The notes below the pieces were generated by a model that was not told the DNA's origin, did not search any database, and saw only the letters and a list, made by a program, of their open reading frames with translations. Source: Synechococcus sp. 1G10 (GTDB taxonomy: Bacteria > Cyanobacteriota > Cyanobacteriia > PCC-6307 > Cyanobiaceae). Taken from it: 64,000 bases of DNA. Of this stretch, positions 35,671 to 47,500 are shown in pieces (the stretch's first letter is position 1; each line of letters begins with the position of its first letter). The stretch lies in NCBI RefSeq assembly GCF_002252625.1, contig NZ_NQKW01000005.1, positions 62,001 through 126,000 of the forward strand. The letters are read 5' to 3'. The position numbers and the translations under genes are program-made.

Positions 35671-37629
35671 CTAAGAGCTGCCGGTGGCGCTGAGTACGGC
35701 GCTCTGTCGCAGCTCGGGAGCCACCAGAACATCGCGCAGCAGGCGCACCACGCTGCGTTCCGCCAGGCCCTGGGCCAGCTGCACGCCCATGCGGCGCAAG
35801 TCGGGTTCGCCCAGAAGCCTGGGCAGACGGCGCAGCAGCAGCTGGGGCTCGAAGCCGGGCAGCTGACGCAGGATCATCAGCAGTTGCTGGACCGGCTCCA
35901 GGCTGAGCAGGGCACTCTCGCCGCTCTCGAGGCGGTTACTGCGCAGTCCGGGTGGTTGCAAGCGGCTGGGCAGCCGCCTGCCCAGCCGACGGAAGGCCCG
36001 CCAGCTGATCGCATCCACCCGGTCCACCAGGGCGTCCACCAGCTGCTGGCGCAGCAGGCCGCCCTTGGGGGAGAAGAGGAAGTCGAGCACTTGATCGAGC
36101 AGACCCTCCAGATCCAGTTGGTCCTGAAGGGAGGCGCTGCTGATCAGGTCCTCAAGCCGCTGCCAGCGGAACTCCTCGCCGTCGAAGAGCATCTCGCGCA
36201 GGCTGCTGCGCAGGGCCGGATCCGGGTCCTCCATAAGCCTGCGGGCGAAATAGGGGTAAGCAGCACCGAGGATCTTGAAGTCGGGGTCCACACTCAGAGC
36301 GATGCCTTCCAGTGTCACCAGGGAGCGGATGATCAGGGCGTAGTAAGGCGGCACCTGGAAAGGGAACTTGTACATCACCCCGGAGAGGTCGTCGGTGACG
36401 GCCTTGAAGTCCATACGGCTGACTCCCATCTCCAGAGCCTGGCCGAACACATTCTCGAAGGCAGGAATGATGGGCTCGAGATTCACCTCCTCTCCGAGAA
36501 AACCCAGGTTCACGAAATCTCGTGAGAGGGAGTTGAAATTACGGTTCACCAGATGCACCACCGCCTGGATCAGCCCCGTTCTTGATTCGCGGCTCACCTC
36601 GCTCATCATGCCGAAGTCGAGATAGGCCAACCGGCCATCGGGCAAGGCCAGCAGGTTGCCGGGGTGGGGATCGGCGTGGAAGAACCCGTGTTCCAACAAT
36701 TGCTGCAGACTGCAGTTCACACCCACCTGCACCATGTCGTCCGGGTTGATGCCAAGGGAGCGCACCGCATCGAGATTGGTGAGCTTCACCCCCTCGATCC
36801 ACTCCATCGTCAGCACCCGGCGGCTGGTGAGTTTGTGGTAGATGCGCGGAACGGCGATGCGGGGGTTATGCAGATGCAGGCGTGCGAAGTGTTCGGCGTT
36901 GCTGGCTTCGTTGACGTAGTCCATCTCTTCGAAGACCCGCTTGCCGAGCTCATCGATCAGGGCCACCAGATCACTGCGGATCAAGTGCACGTTCCGGTTC
37001 AGCCAGGCCGCGATCTGGCGCACGATGTAAAGGTCGAGGGTGATCTGCTCACGCAGCCCCGGCCGCTGCACCTTCACTGCCACGGCCTCGCCGCTGAGCA
37101 GGACACCCCGGTGCACCTGGCCAAGGGAGGCCGCTGAGATCGGCTCCCGGTCGAGATGCTGGAACAAGTTGCTGACCGGTGCGCCGAGGTCTTCCTCGAT
37201 GCAGGCCATCGCCAGGGAGCTGTCGAAGCCGGGCAGCTGATCCTGCAGCTGGGCCAGTTCTTCCAGCAACAGCGGCGGGATGATGTCCGGCCGGGTGGAG
37301 AGGGCCTGGCCAGCTTTGATGAAGGCCGGCCCCAGGGCAGCCAGAAGTTCGGTGAATTCCCGCGCACGCTCACGAGCGCGCTCTTCGTTGCTGAGCACCC
37401 CGAAAAACTTGTCAAAGCCCACCCCGATCAGAAACAGGCTGATGGGCACCAGGGTCTGCCAGAGACGCCTGAGCAGCCGCTTGGGGTGGCCGGCGTAGAT
37501 CCGCGTGATGGTCTGTGGGTCGTAGCTCTGCAGACCGGCGGCTTCGATGAAGTCGCTGAGTTCCTCGGGGCGGCTGGTTTGTTCGGCGATCGTGTCCCCG
37601 GTGATCGTGGCCTGATCCGAGCGGACCAT
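35671..37629 (-). CDS. AarF/ABC1/UbiB-family atypical protein kinase
   Basis: This is a 652-residue UbiB-family protein. Members act in isoprenoid-quinone or plastoglobule lipid metabolism; the cyanobacterial substrate is uncertain. The family motifs are AFIKAGQALSTRPD (the KxGQ segment), VAVKVQRPG (ATP-site Lys), EMDYVNEASNAE, HADPHPGNLLAL (catalytic loop) and YLDFGMM (metal Asp). A hydrophobic helix at about 60-80 precedes the kinase, and the C-terminal 120 residues are helical and Arg/Leu-rich. I start it at ATG 37629; the open frame beyond runs into recN. It is divergent from recN. Confidence 0.9.
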   Translation of the reverse strand: MVRSDQATITGDTIAEQTSRPEELSDFIEAAGLQSYDPQTITRIYAGHPKRLLRRLWQTLVPISLFLIGVGFDKFFGVLSNEERARERAREFTELLAALGPAFIKAGQALSTRPDIIPPLLLEELAQLQDQLPGFDSSLAMACIEEDLGAPVSNLFQHLDREPISAASLGQVHRGVLLSGEAVAVKVQRPGLREQITLDLYIVRQIAAWLNRNVHLIRSDLVALIDELGKRVFEEMDYVNEASNAEHFARLHLHNPRIAVPRIYHKLTSRRVLTMEWIEGVKLTNLDAVRSLGINPDDMVQVGVNCSLQQLLEHGFFHADPHPGNLLALPDGRLAYLDFGMMSEVSRESRTGLIQAVVHLVNRNFNSLSRDFVNLGFLGEEVNLEPIIPAFENVFGQALEMGVSRMDFKAVTDDLSGVMYKFPFQVPPYYALIIRSLVTLEGIALSVDPDFKILGAAYPYFARRLMEDPDPALRSSLREMLFDGEEFRWQRLEDLISSASLQDQLDLEGLLDQVLDFLFSPKGGLLRQQLVDALVDRVDAISWRAFRRLGRRLPSRLQPPGLRSNRLESGESALLSLEPVQQLLMILRQLPGFEPQLLLRRLPRLLGEPDLRRMGVQLAQGLAERSVVRLLRDVLVAPELRQSAVLSATGSS

Positions 37630-37705
37630 CAGCGAGGAGTTCAACTGTTTCTCTTCTAAACGAAAGCGACCGCCGCTACGGTCTTGGCAATCACCGGAGA
37701 CAGGC

Positions 37706-39394
37706 GTGCTCACGGGTCTGCGTCTGGAGAACATCGCCCTGATCGATGCTCTGGATCTCAGTTTCAGGCCCGGGTTCACAGTTCTCACCGGGGAGACCGG
37801 CGCGGGCAAATCTCTCCTCCTAGATGCGCTCGATGCCCTTCTCGGCGGTGCCCAGGGGGTTGAGGGCCTGCGGCTGCTGCGACCTGGCTGCGAGCGAGCG
37901 TGCATCGAAGCCGGTTTCTCCTGCTCTGAGTCGGTGCGGGCCTGGTTGATCCAGCAGGACCTCGAGCCGGAGGACTCCGATCTGACGATCAGCCGGGAGT
38001 GGCGCCAGCAGGAGGAACGCAGCAGCAGCCGTAGCCGCGTCAATGGGGTGATCGTCAACCGCGCTCAGCTGCTGGAGCTGCGCCCCCTGCTGCTGGATCT
38101 CACCGTTCAGGGGCAGACCCAGCAGCTGGCGCGTCCGGGGCAGCAGCGCCGCTGGCTGGATCGCTTCGGTGGAGAGCCGCTCAGCGAGGCACTGCTGGCG
38201 GCCCGCTCGGCGGTTCGTGACTGGAAAGCAGCGGCGGTTGCGCTGCACACCGCCAGGGCTGAGCAGCAGCGCCAGCAGCTCGACCGCCAACGGCGTCTTC
38301 AGTTGCTGGAGGATCTGGAGGCGGCTCAGCTCGAGGATCCCCACGAGCGGCAGCGGCTGCAGGGGGAGCAGGACCGCCTGGCCCATGCCGTTCGCCTGCA
38401 GGAGGGGGTGATGATCGTGACGGGACGGCTGGTGGAGGGCCTGGACGGGGGGCCATCTGTGCTTGATCACCTCGCCGCCATCGAGCAGGAGCTGCAGCAT
38501 CTGCAGGGGTTTGATGCGAGCCTGCAGCCCTGGCTGGAGCGCTGCTGTGAAGCGGCTCAGCTGCTGCAGGAGCTGGCTTCGGGCCTCGATCGCTACGGCG
38601 GTGGCCTGGAGAGCGATCCCGAAACCCTTTCGGGCCTGCAGGAGCGGATGGCCCAGCTCAAGGCTCTGGAGCGCCGTCACGGCCAGGAGCTGGGGGCCCT
38701 GATCGCCCTGCGCGACGACCTCCGTAGCCAGTTCGATGCCGATGGACAGGAGGCCTCGCTGCGGCAACTCGAGCAGCAGGAGGAGAGCAGACGCCTCCTG
38801 CGCGACTGGGCCTGCGCCCGGCTGACCCAGCAGCGTCAGGCTGCTGGGTCAGCCCTGGAGCTGCAATTGATGGAAACCCTGCGGCCCCTGGGGCTGGCCC
38901 AGGTGCGCTTCTCGGTCTCGATCGAGCCGGCCCCGCCCTCTGATGAAGGGGCTGATGCGATTGGGTTCCTGTTCTCGGCAAACCCTGGCCAGCCGCTGGC
39001 CCCCCTGCAGGAGGTGGCCTCCGGCGGGGAGATGAGCCGCTTCCTGCTCGCCCTGAAAACCTGTCTGGCGGCGTCCGATTCCCAGGTCACCCTGCTCTTT
39101 GATGAAATCGACAGCGGCGTCAGCGGCCGGGTCAGCGGGGCAATCGCCGCCCTGCTGCGCCGCCTTGCCGAGCAGCACCAGGTGTTCTGTGTCACCCACC
39201 AGCCTTTGGTGGCCGCCATGGCCCAGCACCACTTCCGCGTGAGCAAGCAGGTGGAGGCGGGGCGTACCCGCACTGGGGTGACGGCCCTGCAGGAGACCGA
39301 GGAGCGGGAGCGGGAACTGGCCGAACTCGCCGGGGGCGATTCCGGAGAAACCCGCAGCTATGTCGCCAGCCTGCTGCAGCAGGGAGCTTCGTGA
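37706..39394 (+). CDS. recN: DNA repair protein RecN
   Basis: RecN is an SMC-like ATPase that acts in double-strand break repair. The 562-residue protein has the N-terminal LRLENIALIDALDLSFRPG and Walker A GETGAGKSLLLDAL. Long coiled-coil arms (about 155-390) flank a central hinge, and the C-terminal signature EVASGGEMSRFLLALK precedes Walker B LLFDEIDSGVSG. The start is GTG 37706, with GGAG 6 nt upstream. I see no LexA-type box in the 76-bp gap with the divergent UbiB gene. uvrA follows 44 bp downstream. Confidence 0.96.
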   Translation: MLTGLRLENIALIDALDLSFRPGFTVLTGETGAGKSLLLDALDALLGGAQGVEGLRLLRPGCERACIEAGFSCSESVRAWLIQQDLEPEDSDLTISREWRQQEERSSSRSRVNGVIVNRAQLLELRPLLLDLTVQGQTQQLARPGQQRRWLDRFGGEPLSEALLAARSAVRDWKAAAVALHTARAEQQRQQLDRQRRLQLLEDLEAAQLEDPHERQRLQGEQDRLAHAVRLQEGVMIVTGRLVEGLDGGPSVLDHLAAIEQELQHLQGFDASLQPWLERCCEAAQLLQELASGLDRYGGGLESDPETLSGLQERMAQLKALERRHGQELGALIALRDDLRSQFDADGQEASLRQLEQQEESRRLLRDWACARLTQQRQAAGSALELQLMETLRPLGLAQVRFSVSIEPAPPSDEGADAIGFLFSANPGQPLAPLQEVASGGEMSRFLLALKTCLAASDSQVTLLFDEIDSGVSGRVSGAIAALLRRLAEQHQVFCVTHQPLVAAMAQHHFRVSKQVEAGRTRTGVTALQETEERERELAELAGGDSGETRSYVASLLQQGAS

Positions 39395-39438
39395 GCAGCA
39401 GCTGCAGCCCGTAGACTCCAGGTTGTCAGGGTGACTGA

Positions 39439-42462
<3,024 letters not shown>

Positions 42463-42471
42463 TCCCAGGCG

Positions 42472-42960
42472 TCAGCGGCAGCCCTGAACGGAAATGCGAT
42501 AGCTGAAGCCCGTGGAGTCCGGGTCAGAGCTGGAGCCCACCTTGAAATTCATCTGGCTGGCCTGCTTGCCGGCAATCGCTGGGAAGGGGCCGAACATCCG
42601 GCCCGTGCCGATTGGGGGTGTCATCAGCTCATTGATGACCTGGAGGCTGGAGCCATCGTTGAACTTCATGAACCCTTCCACCGGATACTTGGCTGCGGCG
42701 TCAGAGGACACAGCCGTGAAGAAGAACTTGAAGTTGCTGTAGGGCTGATCCACGCTGAAATCGGTGTTCCAGTTGGTCTGGCCCAGCACCATGCCGAGTG
42801 GGGACAGCCGTGGTCGTTGCACGCGCTTCGTGACGATCGGCGTTGTGCCGGTGCCGCCGATGGGCTGGAGAAAGGTGCAGCGCTCGGCGGCCACGGCGCC
42901 GCCAGCTCCGCCGCTGACCAGAAGGGATGCCGTCAGGGTCAGCAGGGCGAGGCGGTTCAT
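42472..42960 (-). CDS. Exported hypothetical protein
   Basis: This is a 162-residue protein that I do not recognise. A signal peptide (about 3-24, LLVSGGAGGAVAAE) is followed by a mature part with one Cys near the start (AERCTFL) and one at the penultimate residue (SVQGCR), which could form a disulfide. The region QTNWNTDFSVDQPYSNFKFFFTAVSSDAAAKYPVEGFMKF suggests a beta-rich fold. No transmembrane helix occurs after the signal. It converges on uvrA and is divergent from the DUF1400-hydrolase gene. Confidence 0.7.
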   Translation of the reverse strand: MNRLALLTLTASLLVSGGAGGAVAAERCTFLQPIGGTGTTPIVTKRVQRPRLSPLGMVLGQTNWNTDFSVDQPYSNFKFFFTAVSSDAAAKYPVEGFMKFNDGSSLQVINELMTPPIGTGRMFGPFPAIAGKQASQMNFKVGSSSDPDSTGFSYRISVQGCR

Positions 42961-43057
42961 ACGATGCTTTCAAGTTGATCCAGTTAAAGCGGTTGCCTGG
43001 CGGCCCGGTTGAGGGGGTTGGCTTGTGATCTGCCAATCGGTGATCCAATCGGAGATC

Positions 43058-44632
43058 ATGGTGGGATTACGCCAACCCGACGTGCGCGCGTCCAGCTTTC
43101 CGTTTCCAGCTCCCTGGCTCGTCGTCACAGCAGCGCTACTCGCCTCGATTGGGGGATTGTCGCGGCCGGCGGCCGCCCTCGAGCGGATCGATCTGCGTTT
43201 ACCGCTGCTGGACACCAGCTTCACCATCAAGCTCTCGGAATTCCAGAAACCCGGCGGCCTGTTGAGCGGCAACAGTGATCTGGCCGAACTGGATCAGGCC
43301 ACCAATGGGGCGGTGGGCCGGAAGCTTGGGGTGTTCCTCGACTATCGCCTGCCGCTGCGAAGCAAGGAGGTTTTGGGTCAGGTGGCGGGTTCGGCTCTGC
43401 TGAACCAGGCCCTGCTGCTGGTGTCGGCCATCGGTGGAATCGATGGGCTGCCTGCCAATCTCAATGGCCAGGAAATCTCTGCTGTGCTGGACCGGGCTGC
43501 TGCCAAAGGGCCGCTCACCATGCTCAATGTCTTGCAGGCCCTGCCTGGCCAGACCGCATCGGTGGACCTGGAGGTGGCCCTGTTTGCCGTGCGGCGTCTC
43601 GCCTCGCAGCAGAAACCGGCGGACCGCCTGATCGCCGCCACCCCTGCGGCAACGGTGGATCCTGCCCTCAGCAAGCCTGGCCCCCTTCCGGTGGAACGCC
43701 GGGAGACGAGCCTGGTGGTGAGCCATCGCCCCGAGCCGCTGCGGCTGGTGGTGATCGCCCCGAGCCGACAGGCCAATGGCCGCCTTGTGCTGATCTCCCA
43801 CGGGCTCTGGGACAGTCCGCTGAGCTTCGAGGGCTGGGCGAAGCATCTGGCCAGCAATGGCTACACGGTGCTGATGCCCTTCCATCCCGGCAGCGATCAA
43901 TCCCAGCAACAGGCCATGCTCTCCGGCAAGGTGCCACCACCGGACCCAGCCGAGCTCAAGTTGCGGCCCCTGGATGTGTCGTCTTTGATTGATGGGGTGG
44001 CCTCCGGCAAGCTGGGGCTGCCAACCGGTCTCAACACCGACTTCGTCGCGGTGCTGGGTCAGTCCTGGGGTGCCACCACCGTCTTGCAGCTTGCCGGTCT
44101 GCAGCCCAGTGCGGTGCGCCTGAACGAACGCTGCAAGGACGTCAAGGATCCCTCCCGCAATCTCAGCTGGGTGCTGCAGTGCAGTTTCATCAGTGCGGTC
44201 GACAATGCTGGCCTGGCCGATCCCCGGGTCAAGGCGGTGGTGGCGGTGAGTCCGCCGATGTCGCTGCTGTTCAACACCGGTGCCGCCCGCGCCATGAACG
44301 CCCGGGTGTTGCTGGTCAGTGGCAGCCGTGACTGGGTGGTGCCGGCCGGGCCGGAGGCGATCACGCCGATGCAGTCCAATGCCAGGGGATTGGGCGGTGG
44401 CCATCGCCTCGTGCTCGCCCAGGGCGGCGACCACTTCAACCTTGGTTCTACCTACGCCGAAGACGGTGGTGCCCTGCGTGGCCTGCTCCTGGCCTGGGTG
44501 AATGGCGCCTTCTCGGCCGGTGCCGCCGCCGCCCCAGGGCCGAACGCTCCTGAACTGCTTCCTGCCAGCGGCTGGGGTGATGCGGCCATGCCCCTGGTGG
44601 TGGTCTCCCGAGATCAGCTGGGATCGCCCTGA
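43058..44632 (+). CDS. DUF1400 plus alpha/beta hydrolase fusion, exported
   Basis: This is a 524-residue protein with a signal-like segment at about 14-35. A DUF1400 domain (about 35-190: LPLLDTSFTIKLSEFQKPG, LLNQALLLVSAIGGIDGLPANLNGQE) is followed by an alpha/beta hydrolase domain (about 210-510). The hydrolase has the oxyanion region LISHGLWDSP, nucleophile GQSWG, and the His segment GGDHFNLGS. It could be an esterase or lipase-like enzyme outside the cytoplasm; the substrate is unknown. I use ATG at 43058, preceded by GGAG; a GTG at 43025 is possible. Confidence 0.85.
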   Translation: MVGLRQPDVRASSFPFPAPWLVVTAALLASIGGLSRPAAALERIDLRLPLLDTSFTIKLSEFQKPGGLLSGNSDLAELDQATNGAVGRKLGVFLDYRLPLRSKEVLGQVAGSALLNQALLLVSAIGGIDGLPANLNGQEISAVLDRAAAKGPLTMLNVLQALPGQTASVDLEVALFAVRRLASQQKPADRLIAATPAATVDPALSKPGPLPVERRETSLVVSHRPEPLRLVVIAPSRQANGRLVLISHGLWDSPLSFEGWAKHLASNGYTVLMPFHPGSDQSQQQAMLSGKVPPPDPAELKLRPLDVSSLIDGVASGKLGLPTGLNTDFVAVLGQSWGATTVLQLAGLQPSAVRLNERCKDVKDPSRNLSWVLQCSFISAVDNAGLADPRVKAVVAVSPPMSLLFNTGAARAMNARVLLVSGSRDWVVPAGPEAITPMQSNARGLGGGHRLVLAQGGDHFNLGSTYAEDGGALRGLLLAWVNGAFSAGAAAAPGPNAPELLPASGWGDAAMPLVVVSRDQLGSP

Positions 44633-44656
44633 GACTGAAGCCTGAAAACCGGAGCC

Positions 44657-45706
44657 TCAGCGCATGTCGTTCGTCTCGAGGGCGTTTGCATCTCCAGATT
44701 CCGCTTCCAGCGAGGCGGAGTGGCTTGTGTTCAGGTCCGGCATCCAGTAGCTCAGGTCGTCGTGCCAGTAGAGCCGGCCCGCCAGCCGCGTCGTGCTGAG
44801 CCTGGTGCTGCCCAGCTTGCTGATCAGATTCCCCAGCTCCAGCGGCGAGAGATCGGTGCTGAGGTCGTTGCCGGCGATCCTGAGCAGCTCAGGCAGGCGG
44901 GTCACGGAGCTGGGCTGGGCCAGTTTGCGGAACACCTCGCGGATCACCAGCTGCTGGCGTTCCATCCGGCCGATGTCGCCCAGCTCGTCATTGCGGAAGC
45001 GCAGGAAACCCTCCAGGTCTTTCCCCTTGAGTAACTGCACGCCGGGGTAGAGATCGATGTAGAGACCCTGGCGGGTGTCGGTGTAGTACATCCGTTTGGG
45101 CACATCCACCTCGACACCCCCCAGGGCCTCGGCGAGGTTCTGGACCGCGTCGAGATTCACCAGCAGGTAACGGTCCACCGGGGTTCCCAGCAGGCCGGTG
45201 AGCTCCTCCTTGACGGCTTCCAACCCACCGGAGGCGTAGAGGGCGTTGGCCTTGAGCACCCCGAAGCGACTGGATTCGATGAAGGTGTCCCGCGGCACCT
45301 GGGTGAGCTTGGTGGTGCCGTCGTGGATGTCGGCGACCACCATCACATCCGTGCTGCCGCTGATCTGGTCGGAGCCCAGGATCAGGATGCGGTGCTGATC
45401 GATGGGGAGAGGCGGCACCAGCTTGCCCAGCGTTGGCGCCATGCGGCTCAGGGCCGCCAGGGCAGGAGCGATCAGCTGTGGCAGTGGGCCCGCCAATCCA
45501 TAGCCAAGGCCGATGCCGCTGGCGAAGGCCAGCAGGATGGCCGGCCGCAGGACACGCCTGAGCAGACCAATAGGCTTAGTTGTGGCAGTGCCGTGCCCCT
45601 GGCGGCGGTTGAGGGCGATCACGGTGGCCGCCGCTCGCTCAGCCTGATTGGCAGCGTCGCCCTTGCCGGAGCTTGAATGGTTGGGGCGTCGCTGGGCCTG
45701 GGACAT
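44657..45706 (-). CDS. LytR-CpsA-Psr (LCP) family cell-envelope ligase
   Basis: LCP proteins transfer undecaprenyl-linked glycopolymers to peptidoglycan or other acceptors. The 349-residue protein has a cytoplasmic N-terminus rich in Arg/Asn, one transmembrane helix (about 53-78), and the LCP domain (about 100-300). The domain contains ILILGSDQISGSTDVMVVA, the basic VPRDTFIES and the conserved Arg-rich RMERQQLVIREVF. The C-terminal 40 residues are Ser/Asp/Glu-rich. The substrate is unknown. In this chromosome it may serve surface polysaccharides, since an O-antigen-ligase-like gene occurs at 58.8 kb. Confidence 0.9.
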   Translation of the reverse strand: MSQAQRRPNHSSSGKGDAANQAERAAATVIALNRRQGHGTATTKPIGLLRRVLRPAILLAFASGIGLGYGLAGPLPQLIAPALAALSRMAPTLGKLVPPLPIDQHRILILGSDQISGSTDVMVVADIHDGTTKLTQVPRDTFIESSRFGVLKANALYASGGLEAVKEELTGLLGTPVDRYLLVNLDAVQNLAEALGGVEVDVPKRMYYTDTRQGLYIDLYPGVQLLKGKDLEGFLRFRNDELGDIGRMERQQLVIREVFRKLAQPSSVTRLPELLRIAGNDLSTDLSPLELGNLISKLGSTRLSTTRLAGRLYWHDDLSYWMPDLNTSHSASLEAESGDANALETNDMR

Positions 45707-45768
45707 GGGGAATCCTTACGGGCGCACCATAAATCCCAAAAGAGCTAGTGGCCAGTGGGCAACACGGC

Positions 45769-46956
45769 TCAGCCCGCCGCCACCACGGTGATTTTCCCGG
45801 CAGCACGATCAGCCAGAGCCCGCGCCTCGGCCACGTCCGTTCCGGTCGCCAGGGCAACCCCCATGCGGCGATTGGGGCGGGCGTTGGGTTTGCCGAAGAG
45901 CAGCACCTGGGTGCCTGGTTCCGCCAGGGCCTCGGCCACACCGGTGTAGGCCACGGTGTCGAGGGTCTGATCCGCCAGGATCACCCGGCTGGCGGCGGCG
46001 GAGCTGGAGCGGATGACCGGGATCGGCAGGCCCAGCACCGCGCGGAGGTGCAGCTCGAATTCGCTCAGGTTTTGCCCCATCAGCGTGACGAGGCCTGTGT
46101 CGTGGGGGCGGGGGGAGAGCTCGGAGAAGACCACCTCCTCCCGGCCGGGCTCGCCGCAGAGGAAGAACTCGACCCCGAACAGCCCGGCGCCCCCCAGCTC
46201 GTCGGTGACGGCCAGGGCCATGGCCTGGGCGGCCGCCAGCTGTGCTTCCCCCAGAGCGGCCGGCTGCCAGCTGCATTGGTAGTCGCCGCGCTCCTGCAGA
46301 TGGCCGATCGGCGGGCAGAAGAGGGTGGGGCCCGACCAGGGCCTGACGGTGAGCAGGGTGATCTCCAGCTCGAAGGGCTGGAACTCCTCCACGATCACGC
46401 AGGAGCCGGCGCCCCTGGCCCCGTCGAGGGCCGCCTGCCAGGCGGCGGCAAGGCCGTGCTCTGAATGCACCACGCTCTGGCCCTTGCCGGAGGAGCTCAT
46501 CACTGGCTTGACCACCACGGGCCAGCCCAGGGGAGCCGCCACGGCCATCAGTTCCTCGGCACTTTCGGCGTAGGCGAACCGGGCTGTGCGCAGGCCGAGC
46601 TTGCCGGCGGCCAGATCCCGGATCCGGTCGCGGTTCATGGTCATCGCCGTGGCCCGTGCGGTGGGAATCACCGTGATCCCCTCCGCTTCGACCTCAGCAA
46701 GGGCGTCCACCGCCAGGGCCTCGATTTCCGGGATAACCAGATCGGGGCGGTGGCGCCTCACGACGGCCTTGAGAGCCTCCGGGTCGGTCATGGCGATCAC
46801 CTCCGCCTGATCGGCCACCTGCATCGCCGGCGCGCCGGGGTAACGGTCGACAGCGATCACCCGGCAACCCAGCCGCTGGGCGGCTATGGCCACCTCCTTG
46901 CCCAGTTCACCGCTGCCCAGCAGCATCAGGGTTCGCGGCAGGGAGGGGGCGGCCAT
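45769..46956 (-). CDS. purT: Formate-dependent GAR transformylase PurT
   Basis: PurT makes formyl-GAR from GAR, formate and ATP, bypassing formyl-tetrahydrofolate. The 395-residue protein has the ATP-grasp layout: N-terminal GSGELGKEVAIAAQ, the KPVMSSSGKGQSVV loop, the VIVEEFQPFELEITLL segment, GLFGVEFFL, and the C-terminal ELSPRPHDTGLVT. The length equals the E. coli enzyme to within a few residues. ATG at 46956 fits; the open frame continues 60 bp upstream. The divergent small membrane gene starts 75 bp away. Confidence 0.96.
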   Translation of the reverse strand: MAAPSLPRTLMLLGSGELGKEVAIAAQRLGCRVIAVDRYPGAPAMQVADQAEVIAMTDPEALKAVVRRHRPDLVIPEIEALAVDALAEVEAEGITVIPTARATAMTMNRDRIRDLAAGKLGLRTARFAYAESAEELMAVAAPLGWPVVVKPVMSSSGKGQSVVHSEHGLAAAWQAALDGARGAGSCVIVEEFQPFELEITLLTVRPWSGPTLFCPPIGHLQERGDYQCSWQPAALGEAQLAAAQAMALAVTDELGGAGLFGVEFFLCGEPGREEVVFSELSPRPHDTGLVTLMGQNLSEFELHLRAVLGLPIPVIRSSSAAASRVILADQTLDTVAYTGVAEALAEPGTQVLLFGKPNARPNRRMGVALATGTDVAEARALADRAAGKITVVAAG

Positions 46957-47031
46957 GGGGCTAGTGGAAATCTCGCCTCGATCTTCGCCCCCGGCAAAGC
47001 CTGCTAGAGAAGGCATCCGCGCCTGACCGTC

Positions 47032-47193
47032 TTGCAGAGCCTGCTGTTCGCCTTCTCCACCGCCGGTGATGCCGATGCCGGACTGGTGTTCGGTCAGGAC
47101 ATCGCCACGTTCCAGAAGTGGGCCCTGATCTACCTGGTGCTCTCCTCGCTGGGGTTTGTGGCCGTATGGGTGGTGGGCTACCTGCGTCGCTGA
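47032..47193 (+). CDS. Small single-span membrane protein (53 residues)
   Basis: This frame begins at a TTG (47032) and ends at TGA 47191. It encodes a 53-residue protein: an N-terminal segment containing LLFAFSTAG, a short Asp/Gly loop, then a clear transmembrane helix (WALIYLVLSSLGFVAVWVVG) and a basic end (YLRR). The organisation fits a small thylakoid or plasma membrane subunit, but I cannot name it. The frame is not interrupted, and it occupies a gap otherwise without a gene, divergent from purT. A TAGAGA at 47005-47010 could be a -10 element. Confidence 0.65.
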   Translation: MQSLLFAFSTAGDADAGLVFGQDIATFQKWALIYLVLSSLGFVAVWVVGYLRR

Positions 47194-47208
47194 GGGCCCG
47201 GGAGCCGC

Positions 47209-47451
47209 TCAGCCTCCTGGGATCAGATCCAGCTGGCGCACCGGCGGCTCCTCACTGATGAACCCATAGGCCTCGAACACGCCCTCATCGGGATGGGTGA
47301 TGTGCTGCCCGTCGCTGTGCCGCTCCAGGTTGAACCCCTCAGCGGCCATGCGCCGCATCAGCGCCGCCGCCTCCTCGAAGCGGGCCGCCATGGCCTCGAG
47401 GCTGGCGCAGTCGGCGGTCAGACCCTGTTCCTTCCAGGTGAAGTAGGCCAC
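47209..47451 (-). CDS. Small conserved cyanobacterial protein (80 residues)
   Basis: This is an 80-residue soluble protein from GTG 47451. It has an N-terminal YFTWKEQGLTADC, an Ala/Met/Arg-rich amphipathic helix (SLEAMAARFEEAAALMRRMA) and a C-terminal segment with GVFEAYGFISEEPPVRQLDLIP. It looks like a family of uncharacterised picocyanobacterial proteins; the function is unknown. It converges on the 53-residue membrane gene and lies 50 bp downstream of mraY. Confidence 0.7.
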   Translation of the reverse strand: MAYFTWKEQGLTADCASLEAMAARFEEAAALMRRMAAEGFNLERHSDGQHITHPDEGVFEAYGFISEEPPVRQLDLIPGG

Positions 47452-47500
47452 TTCAGACTCCCGTTGATTCAGTCACCCCTCAATTCTGCTGCGGATTCAC

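Noticed and set aside
37630-37705. LexA/SOS box upstream of recN
   Set aside because: No AGTAC...GTACT-like palindrome is present in the divergent gap.
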